From: Undibacterium sp.
GTDB taxonomy: Bacteria; Pseudomonadota; Gammaproteobacteria; Burkholderiales; Burkholderiaceae_D
NCBI GenBank assembly: GCA_019752975.1
Contig: JAIELM010000239.1
Span: forward strand, 1-5,021
DNA: 5,021 nt
Direction: 5' to 3'
Numbering within the stretch: position 1 is the stretch's first letter; each line of letters begins with the position of its first letter. Both the position numbers and the translations under genes were made by a program. The notes below the pieces were generated by a model that had not been told where the DNA came from, searched no databases, and saw only the letters and a program-made list of their open reading frames with translations. Below, piece by piece: positions 1-4,268 of the stretch.

Positions 1-114
1 TTACCTGAGCAGCTAAGTGAGCACCTGGGTGAGCAGCTAATTGAGCACCTAATTGAGCAGCTAATTAAGCACCTGAGTGAGCACCTAAGTGAGCACCTAA
101 GTGAGCAACGCTGA
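1..114 (+). CDS. C-terminal tail of an upstream gene made of tetrapeptide repeats (5' partial)
   Basis: Reading from base 1 in frame 1 gives 37 codons with no stop until TGA at 112-114. The product is a run of units of the form E-(Q/H)-L-(S/I/G), with leucine every fourth residue, ending S-E-Q-R. The start lies outside the window, so the gene cannot be named. In favour of coding: the 12-bp unit is a multiple of three, and some differences between units (CTA/CTG) are silent in this frame. Against: Q/H, S/I/G and E/K changes are common, and one minus-strand frame is also open through the array. The peptide could form a charged amphipathic helix. It may equally be a non-coding minisatellite next to a gene that ends further left. 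No function is proposed. Confidence 0.4.
   Translation, partial: LPEQLSEHLGEQLIEHLIEQLIKHLSEHLSEHLSEQR
2..109 (+). repeat. 12-bp tandem repeat (minisatellite), nine units
   Basis: Nine contiguous 12-bp units with consensus TAAGTGAGCACC cover 2-109. Units differ mainly at bases 2-4 (AAG, AAT, GGG, GAG) and at base 11 (GAGCACC versus GAGCAGC). The first six units alternate between the CAG and CAC forms, giving a 24-bp higher-order period. The last units are nearly identical CAC forms, as expected if they duplicated most recently. The array stops at 109, and ordinary intergenic sequence follows. Confidence 0.93.
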
Positions 115-160
115 CGGCGCATTTTCGGTCATTTTTCGTGCTCTTCGTTGCAAATGGCTC

Positions 161-245
161 GCTATTTCCGTCTCATCCTCACAAAAACTTCCCCGAAAAG
201 TGCGTACTTCATCATCTCAAATCCCAATGAAAATTCTGGCTTCAA
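161..245 (+). repeat. Dispersed ~85-bp repeat, copy A
   Basis: This stretch matches 3238-3322 in the same orientation. My hand alignment gives about 71 identical positions in 86 columns with two single-base gaps. The best block is TCATCATCTCAAAT (207-220 here, 3285-3298 in copy B), followed by CCAATG and AAATTCT. Both copies lie in non-coding DNA. No ORF is conserved between them, no terminal inverted repeats or target-site duplications are evident, and neither copy looks like a transposase remnant. It could be a small non-autonomous element, an unrecognised RNA, or a decayed segment of a larger repeat. Confidence 0.8.
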
Positions 246-303
246 GGAAGCTTAATTTACGCACATCTTTCCTTATTTTTCTCGCAAAGATAAGAGAAAA
301 TAA
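239..303 (+). other. Two weak inverted repeats in the leader upstream of the riboswitch
   Basis: GCTTC (239-243) and GAAGC (247-251) can form a 5-bp stem with a 3-base loop, followed by TTAATTT. This is a possible but weak terminator for the gene ending at 114. Next, TTATTTTTCTC (273-283) and GAGAAAATAA (294-303) are complementary apart from one extra T. Both are short or AT-rich, and their function is uncertain. Confidence 0.3.
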
Positions 304-325
304 CTGTCATTTCCCGATAAAACTC

Positions 326-354
326 TTGACTTGAGGCTAGCTGTGGAAAATACT
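326..354 (+). promoter_or_regulatory. Candidate sigma-70 promoter for the riboswitch/protease transcript
   Basis: A -35 match TTGACT (326-331, five of six) is followed after 17 bp by AATACT (349-354, four of six to TATAAT). Initiation would fall near 359-362, at the very 5' edge of the aptamer. That leaves only the ACTG/CAGT closing stem (359-362 with 449-452) available and removes upstream bases such as TACT (351-354). Either the RNA begins almost exactly at the aptamer or the true promoter lies further upstream. Confidence 0.33.
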
Positions 355-446
355 GGTCACTGGGCAAACTCATCGAAAGATGGGGACGCAAAGCCTCCGG
401 CCTAAAGTCATAAATATGATGATGGTAGCGGGGTTACCGAAGAGTA
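351..446 (+). ncRNA. Cyclic di-GMP class I riboswitch (GEMM-I) aptamer
   Basis: The RNA carries the conserved GEMM-I blocks in order. These are GGGCAAAC (362-369), a hairpin CATC-GAAA-GATG (371-382) with the GNRA tetraloop, GACGCAAAGCC (385-395), CCTAAA (401-406) facing GATGG (421-425) as the tetraloop-receptor side, and the hairpin GGTA-GCGGGGT-TACC (424-438). By hand alignment to the Vibrio Vc2 aptamer, the ligand-contacting G20, A47 and C92 correspond to G363, A390 and C437. A guanine at the G20 position fits c-di-GMP rather than cGAMP variants. The base equivalent to Vc2 A18 is a T here. It lies ~80 nt upstream of the protease start codon on the same strand, as expected for cis control. 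The closing P1 stem is not settled: TACT (351-354) with AGTA (443-446), or CACTG (358-362) with CAGTG (449-453). Confidence 0.93.
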
Positions 447-520
447 GACAGTGGTGTTTTTTTCTTGGTTCTATTTTTCTCCTGCGTTGTCCTTTGTTGC
501 ATTACCCCTAAAACAAAGGA
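447..520 (+). promoter_or_regulatory. Riboswitch expression platform with a Shine-Dalgarno-sequestering hairpin
   Basis: TCCTTTGTT (490-498) is perfectly complementary to AACAAAGGA (512-520), giving a 9-bp stem with a 13-nt loop. The 3' arm contains the AAAGGA ribosome binding site of the protease gene, so folding would hide it. Upstream, GACAGTGG (447-454) can pair with CCTTTGTT (491-498) with one mismatch and two G-U pairs, giving a plausible competing fold that would free the site. Because CAGTG (449-453) can also close the aptamer, ligand binding could favour the sequestered, OFF state. A run of seven T (457-463) just after CAGTGGTG may also allow termination or pausing. The hairpin is seen directly; the switching direction is inference. 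Confidence 0.65.
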
Positions 521-523
521 AAC

Positions 524-2545
524 ATGATGAAACACTTCTCCACTCTCCAGAAAATTCTCGCTGGTGCTGTTGTCCTCGGCTTGGCGCTCACTTCAATATA
601 TGCCGTGTATTTGGTAGACGCCAAGCATAATGCAGAAGCTGCGGCTAACTTGGCTGCAAAAAACGCAGCGGCGAGGCAAGCCGCCACAGAAGCGATAGCT
701 GCCCAAGTCGCTAGCTCCAATCTTGGGAAAACCCAGGCACACGTTTCCAACTTTAGTGCGCCAGTGTTGCAAACTACAGTACCGTCGTCGCTAGAGCAGG
801 TGGGCTTGAGTCATCGTCAACAATTAGCTGACGTGACTATGGGGGCTGGGGAAAAAGCGGCATACGAAATGCCTGTGGATTTTATTCCCAGCAATCAGCA
901 TGGGCAAACTGATGGGGCACCTTTTTCTCGTATCAATCTAAAGGAAATTGTCGCTGGTAGCCAAGCGATTTCTGCCTTGGGAGCACATCTCTCGGCGGTG
1001 GCGTCTTGGTACGGTTACACCGATCAAGAGCTCAAACAAAAATTGCTAAGCGATAGCTCCTTGCATGTCGATCGCAAAGGGCGCTTGTTGAATATCGATG
1101 CGGGTTTGCCAGCATCAGCCGCATTATCAACTCCAACTTCAACTTCAACTTTAGCTTCAGCCCAAACAGGTACTTTAGCTGGCAGCGTGCTGAATGCGGG
1201 AACGGCTTCTGGTGCGACGGTAACGAGCGCGCCACCTTTTCCATTGACGAATACTTTTAAGCTGCATTCGAAAGCAAACTCGACTCGAATTTTGTACCTC
1301 AAATTTACTGGTGAGGGGAGTAAGCCAGCCTTTAGTTTGGATAATATACCTTCTACCTTTAATGATGCTGAGCAAGCCATGATACAAAAAATCTGGCAGC
1401 GTGTGACTGAGGATTATTCGCCTTTTGATGTGGATGTGACGACGGAAAAACCGACTAACTTTGCCGGGAAGTTGGGCGTGACCATCTTGATTACTCCAGA
1501 AGCCTCAAGTGCTGGCGGTTATGCGTATTTGAATTCGTTCACTAACTATACCGGCGGCCTAGCTCCAGCTTTTTGCTTTCCCAATAATCTGGCAAATAGT
1601 GAGAAGCCGATTGCTGAGTGCATCTCCCACGAGCTGGGGCATACCTTGGGCTTGAACCACCAAGGTCAATTACCTTCTACCGCGTATTACGGTGGGCAGG
1701 GCGATGGTGAAGCTGGATGGGCGCCAATTATGGGTGTGAGTTATTACAAAAATTTATCGCAATGGTCCAAGGGAGAATATGCGAATGCCAATAATAAAGA
1801 AGACGCATTTGCCGTCATGGCAGTGCGTGGATTAAAGCCGAATGTAGACGATGTGGGTAACACCATTGCGACGGCGATGGCGATGAGTGCAAGCAATGCA
1901 AATGGCTTTAATAATTTGAGCGCATCTGGATTAATCAGTGTGCCTGGGGACGTGGACGTCTTTAAGTTTAGCGCTGGTGCTGGAACCGCGAGCTTTACCT
2001 TATCAGGCGCATTGAATAGTCAAAATTTGGACATCGCCGCGCAATTGATGGATGCCAACGGCAAGGTTCTCGCCATTACTTTGGGGCAGGTGAGTCTGAA
2101 TAAAACCTTGAGCTTCAATTTGCCCAGTGCGAGCACCTACTATTTGAATATTACAGGCGCTGGACGCGGAAGCGCTGCCAGTACGGGGTACAGTAATTAC
2201 GGTAGCCTAGGTCAGTATAGTATTGTCGGTAAGACTGCCTTGAGTAGCGGCACCACCACAACTACGCCAAGTACAACGCCCACCACTCCGCCCTCGACCA
2301 CGCCTCCTACTCCTACACCCAGCAATTTCACTCCTGTCACTGTAACTTTTGATGCGAGGAGTACCATCATCGCGGGCGCGACTATACGTTCATATGCCTG
2401 GAATTTTGGTGATAGTACCGCGGCAGGTAGTGGCGCTTTAGTGACGCATACTTACAATCGCGCAGGGACGTTTGTGGTCGTGCTAACGATTACGGATAGT
2501 TTGAATCGAAACTATGTAGCCAACTCTACAGTGACAATTCATTAG
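524..2545 (+). CDS. Exported metzincin-type zinc metalloprotease with PPC-like and PKD domains
   Basis: A 673-residue secreted endopeptidase, by inference. Residues ~10-30 are a hydrophobic signal or membrane anchor, followed by an Ala-rich, probably helical stretch (33-67) and a Ser/Thr-rich prosegment (~200-240). The catalytic domain (~255-435) has the metzincin zinc motif HELGHTLGLNH, with H369, H373 and H379 as ligands and E370 as catalytic base, and a Met-turn around M403 (WAPIM). Residues ~440-570 resemble a prepeptidase-C-terminal beta domain (DVDVFKFSAG, YYLNITG, GQYSI). A Thr/Pro linker (574-602) leads to a PKD domain (603-673; WNFGD, HTYNRAGTFVVVLTITD). PPC and PKD domains commonly bind polymers or assist export. 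Two in-frame ATGs start the ORF. The one at 527 lies 6 nt from AAAGGA against 3 nt for 524, so 527 may be the real start. The gene stands alone behind a c-di-GMP riboswitch. The exact peptidase family and substrate are not recognised. Confidence 0.93.
   Translation: MMKHFSTLQKILAGAVVLGLALTSIYAVYLVDAKHNAEAAANLAAKNAAARQAATEAIAAQVASSNLGKTQAHVSNFSAPVLQTTVPSSLEQVGLSHRQQLADVTMGAGEKAAYEMPVDFIPSNQHGQTDGAPFSRINLKEIVAGSQAISALGAHLSAVASWYGYTDQELKQKLLSDSSLHVDRKGRLLNIDAGLPASAALSTPTSTSTLASAQTGTLAGSVLNAGTASGATVTSAPPFPLTNTFKLHSKANSTRILYLKFTGEGSKPAFSLDNIPSTFNDAEQAMIQKIWQRVTEDYSPFDVDVTTEKPTNFAGKLGVTILITPEASSAGGYAYLNSFTNYTGGLAPAFCFPNNLANSEKPIAECISHELGHTLGLNHQGQLPSTAYYGGQGDGEAGWAPIMGVSYYKNLSQWSKGEYANANNKEDAFAVMAVRGLKPNVDDVGNTIATAMAMSASNANGFNNLSASGLISVPGDVDVFKFSAGAGTASFTLSGALNSQNLDIAAQLMDANGKVLAITLGQVSLNKTLSFNLPSASTYYLNITGAGRGSAASTGYSNYGSLGQYSIVGKTALSSGTTTTTPSTTPTTPPSTTPPTPTPSNFTPVTVTFDARSTIIAGATIRSYAWNFGDSTAAGSGALVTHTYNRAGTFVVVLTITDSLNRNYVANSTVTIH
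1127..1159 (+). repeat. Short 6-bp repeat inside the protease gene
   Basis: Degenerate tandem hexamers of the form TCAACT/ACTTCA encode the Ser/Thr-rich stretch STPTSTSTLAS, just before the presumed catalytic domain. This low-complexity linker may vary in copy number between strains; each unit is six bases, so changes would keep the frame. Confidence 0.6.
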
Positions 2546-2620
2546 TATGATGGCCAAGTAGAACGTGAGTGTGACGATCATACTGTTCACTGAATTTTCA
2601 TTGACTAATATGATCGTCGC
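2544..2620 (+). other. Two overlapping, mutually exclusive hairpins after the protease stop codon
   Basis: AGTATGAT (2544-2551, overlapping the TAG stop) is the perfect complement of ATCATACT (2577-2584). GACGATCATA (2573-2582) is also the perfect complement of TATGATCGTC (2609-2618), extendable by a T-G and a G-C pair to 2571/2620. The two stems share 2577-2582, so only one can form at a time. Neither is followed by a T run on either strand, so they are not standard intrinsic terminators. They could stabilise the mRNA 3' end or mark a protein-binding site. Confidence 0.6.
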
Positions 2621-2672
2621 CTAACTACTCGATAGGAAATTTGACGTTCGAGAGTTGTGCTAGTTGTGTTTT

Positions 2673-2712
2673 AAGCTGTCGCGTTTAATATCTCTATCCG
2701 CACAGCTTTTTT
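2673..2712 (+). terminator. Intrinsic terminator for the protease gene
   Basis: AAGCTGT (2673-2679), one bulged C, then GCG pair with CGC-ACAGCTT (2699-2708), giving a 10-bp stem with a 15-nt loop. The 3' arm runs into six consecutive T (2707-2712). It lies ~125 bp after the protease stop. On the minus strand the stem is followed by AAAAC rather than T, so it works only for the plus strand. Confidence 0.75.
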
Positions 2713-2715
2713 ACG

Positions 2716-2748
2716 GCTATTGACTTGTAAATAGCAGTTTATTTTTTT
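2716..2748 (+). terminator. Second plus-strand terminator-like hairpin overlapping the mscL 3' end
   Basis: GCTATT (2716-2721) and AATAGC (2730-2735) form a 6-bp stem with an 8-nt loop, followed by AGTTTA and a run of seven T (2742-2748). The T run lies within the last mscL codons, where it encodes Lys-Lys on the opposite strand. It would back up the hairpin just upstream and limit transcription from the protease gene into mscL. It has no T tract on the minus strand, so I see no clear terminator for mscL itself. Confidence 0.55.
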
Positions 2749-3158
2749 AATGCATCCCGGATTTCACGCAATAACATGACATCTTCTGGTGGTGCGGCTG
2801 GCACCGAAGGCGCTGCTTCAGCTTCCTTGTTACGTACTTTGTTGACTATGCGTACCATTTGAAAAATAATGAAGGCGAGAATGACGAAGTTGAGTGAGAT
2901 GGTGAGAAAATTACCGTAGGCGAGTACCGCACCAGTTTTTTTAGCTTCGACTAAGGTCGTCGCGGTTTGTCCATTGAGTGCAATAAAATAGTTGGCAAAA
3001 TCAAGGCCGCCAAAAATTTTCCCCACAATAGGCATCACGATATCGGCAACTAGTGAATCTACGATCTTGCCGAAGGCAGCACCGATGATGACACCCACCG
3101 CTAAGTCCATCACATTGCCTTTGACAGTGAATTCTTTAAATTCTTGCATCATGCCCAT
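2739..3158 (-). CDS. mscL: Large-conductance mechanosensitive channel MscL
   Basis: A 139-residue inner-membrane channel that opens under membrane tension to release solutes on hypo-osmotic shock; MscL proteins form homopentamers. The family signature [19 protein letters not shown] is intact at residues 13-31. TM1 spans ~15-45, a periplasmic loop follows (~46-78), TM2 spans ~80-102 ([16 protein letters not shown]), and a charged, Ala/Pro-rich tail leads to a C-terminal helix ([11 protein letters not shown]). The length is close to the 136 residues of the E. coli protein, and the N-terminus [10 protein letters not shown] aligns with MSIIKEFREF, supporting the first ATG. The minus strand shows GGAG about eight bases before this ATG. 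It is convergent with the protease gene and divergent from petA. No frameshift or lost motif is visible. Confidence 0.97.
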   Translation of the reverse strand: MGMMQEFKEFTVKGNVMDLAVGVIIGAAFGKIVDSLVADIVMPIVGKIFGGLDFANYFIALNGQTATTLVEAKKTGAVLAYGNFLTISLNFVILAFIIFQMVRIVNKVRNKEAEAAPSVPAAPPEDVMLLREIRDALKK

Positions 3159-3222
3159 AAATCATCTCCAATAATTTTAATTAAAATAGTTTAAATAGTT
3201 TATTCAGCCCAAATTTTCCATT

Positions 3223-3250
3223 AGGCGCAGCTTTGATGCTATTTGCGCCT
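3223..3250 (-). other. Seven-bp inverted repeat upstream of mscL, at the edge of repeat copy B
   Basis: AGGCGCA (3223-3229) and TGCGCCT (3244-3250) are perfectly complementary across a 14-nt spacer. The right arm lies inside repeat copy B and the left arm just outside it; copy A lacks the pairing. It sits ~65-90 bp upstream of the mscL start and could be a protein-binding site or part of an RNA fold. No strong sigma-70 promoter for mscL is visible; the sequence between here and the gene is AT-rich, with AAACTATTT occurring twice on the minus strand. Confidence 0.4.
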
Positions 3251-3322
3251 CATTCTCACAAAACTTGCCTCAAAAAGTGCATCCGTCATCATCTCAAATT
3301 CCAATGGAAATTCTAGGTTCAA
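3238..3322 (+). repeat. Dispersed ~85-bp repeat, copy B
   Basis: Second copy of the repeat at 161-245, in the same orientation, in the intergenic region between mscL and petA. It includes the small palindrome TTCCA-A-TGGAA (3299-3309), which is degenerate in copy A. Similarity fades after TTCAA (3318-3322). The two copies bracket the riboswitch, protease and mscL. Confidence 0.8.
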
Positions 3323-3331
3323 TCCGGAATC

Positions 3332-3532
3332 TTGCTTGATAGCGCACAAATAATAATGTGCGAGCATTATTTTGTGTTCTTGTTTTCGTGAACTTATGTA
3401 AAACTTTCATGCCAAATACTGTCTCCAGCTACACTTTTTGCAAATCTACTATTCTTTTGTAGTGCAAATCATATCTGAAAATATCGGAAAGTCAGCCGAA
3501 AACGTACTTCTACTGTGGCAATCAGGCATAAA
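3332..3532. other. Intergenic stretch with small AT-rich hairpins, no gene seen
   Basis: CGCACA (3343-3348) pairs with TGTGCG (3357-3362), and the overlapping AATAATG (3352-3358) pairs with CATTATT (3365-3371), which is followed by TTG. These are alternative stems of 6 and 7 bp and too weak to call a terminator. From ~3372 to the petA promoter I see no ORF with a ribosome binding site, no tRNA and no recognisable RNA motif. The sequence is AT-rich and probably regulatory or spacer. Confidence 0.45.
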
Positions 3533-3555
3533 TTGACCTTTACAGCATCTTTTTC

Positions 3556-3584
3556 TTTATATCACCTCTCTGCTCCTTTATAAT
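3556..3584 (+). promoter_or_regulatory. Probable sigma-70 promoter of the petAB operon
   Basis: A perfect -10 box TATAAT (3579-3584) is preceded, after a 17-bp spacer, by TTTATA (3556-3561, four of six to TTGACA). Transcription would start near 3591, giving a ~58-nt leader before petA. A second option is TTGACC (3533-3538) with TTATAT (3557-3562) at 18-bp spacing. No operator is recognised. Confidence 0.6.
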
Positions 3585-3648
3585 TTAAGGTTGCAAGAAG
3601 TGTGATATAGCTTCATCAAGTTTCGAAATTAGATAGATTGGGGTTTGT

Positions 3649-4266
3649 ATGAGTATCGAAAAGCAAGTCGATCCGGGTCGTCGTGGCCTTTTGGTGGCGA
3701 CCTGTGCCGCCGGTGGCGTGGCAGGTTTGACGACCGCAGGAGCACTGGTAAGTACTTTTGCGCCGTCAGAAAAGGCGAAAGCAGCCGGTAGTCCGGTGGA
3801 AGTGGATATTTCTAGTTTGCAACCTGGAAATTTATTGACAACAGAATGGCGTGGTAAGCCAGTGTGGATTTTAAAGCGTACGCCAGAAATGATGGCAAGC
3901 TTAAAAGGTTCCGAAAAGAAGCTGGCCGATCCTGATTCGAAGAACCATTACAATATGGCGATGCCGAGTTATTGCGAAAAGGCATCTCGTTCCCGTAAAG
4001 AGCACAGTGAGATTCTCGTTGCCTTGGGCGTATGTTCACATTTAGGTTGCTCACCTAACTCCAGATTTGAACACGGTGCTCAACCTTCTCTCCCTGAAGA
4101 TTGGACTGGTGGATTCCTCTGCCCATGCCATGGTTCTACATTCGATCTAGCTGGCCGGGTATTTATGAATAAACCAGCACCACAAAATCTGGATGTGCCT
4201 CCGCACATGTACCTGTCAGATACAAAAATCATCATCGGCAAGGATGAGAAAGGCGAGGCTACTTAA
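3649..4266 (+). CDS. petA: Ubiquinol-cytochrome c reductase iron-sulfur (Rieske) subunit
   Basis: Carries the 2Fe-2S cluster of the cytochrome bc1 complex (complex III), taking electrons from ubiquinol at the Qo site and passing them to cytochrome c1. The 205-residue protein has a twin-arginine-type N-terminus (GRRGLLVAT, residues 10-18) and one membrane anchor (~13-37), usually uncleaved in this family. A soluble periplasmic domain follows. Cluster motifs are CSHLGC (129-134) and CPCHGS (158-163). Ligands should be C129, H131, C158 and H161, with C134 and C160 forming the disulfide. GGGG (3640-3643) lies five bases before the ATG and is the likely ribosome binding site. petB follows after two bases, so the two are co-transcribed and probably translationally coupled. 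All key residues are present. Confidence 0.97.
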   Translation: MSIEKQVDPGRRGLLVATCAAGGVAGLTTAGALVSTFAPSEKAKAAGSPVEVDISSLQPGNLLTTEWRGKPVWILKRTPEMMASLKGSEKKLADPDSKNHYNMAMPSYCEKASRSRKEHSEILVALGVCSHLGCSPNSRFEHGAQPSLPEDWTGGFLCPCHGSTFDLAGRVFMNKPAPQNLDVPPHMYLSDTKIIIGKDEKGEAT

Positions 4267-4268
4267 TC

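Noticed and set aside
1..111. CRISPR array
   Set aside because: The units are contiguous 12-mers with no spacers, so this is a minisatellite.
99..134. Short minus-strand ORF starting MTENAPSALL that runs into the minisatellite
   Set aside because: It stops after 11 codons in the first repeat units. It may be a broken gene start, but the length is too short to support a call.
101..334. Possible 77-residue plus-strand ORF from a GTG
   Set aside because: It starts inside the minisatellite, runs through repeat copy A, has no convincing ribosome binding site, and its frame is not preserved in copy B.
508..750. Minus-strand ORF of 80 codons with a hydrophobic look
   Set aside because: It is the antisense of the Ala-rich N-terminus and signal of the protease; the composition is explained by the sense strand.
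1024..1380. Minus-strand ORF of 118 codons
   Set aside because: It is wholly inside the protease gene, has no ribosome binding site or recognisable domain, and the plus-strand frame carries clear domain motifs.
2992..3174. Plus-strand ORF of 60 codons
   Set aside because: It is antisense to mscL, whose family signature is intact on the other strand.
161..3322. Composite transposon bounded by the two repeat copies
   Set aside because: There is no transposase or integrase gene between them, no terminal inverted repeats or target duplications are seen, and the enclosed mscL is a housekeeping gene.
3343..3374. Intrinsic terminator on the plus strand
   Set aside because: The stems are short and AT-rich with only four T after them, and no plus-strand gene lies upstream to be terminated.
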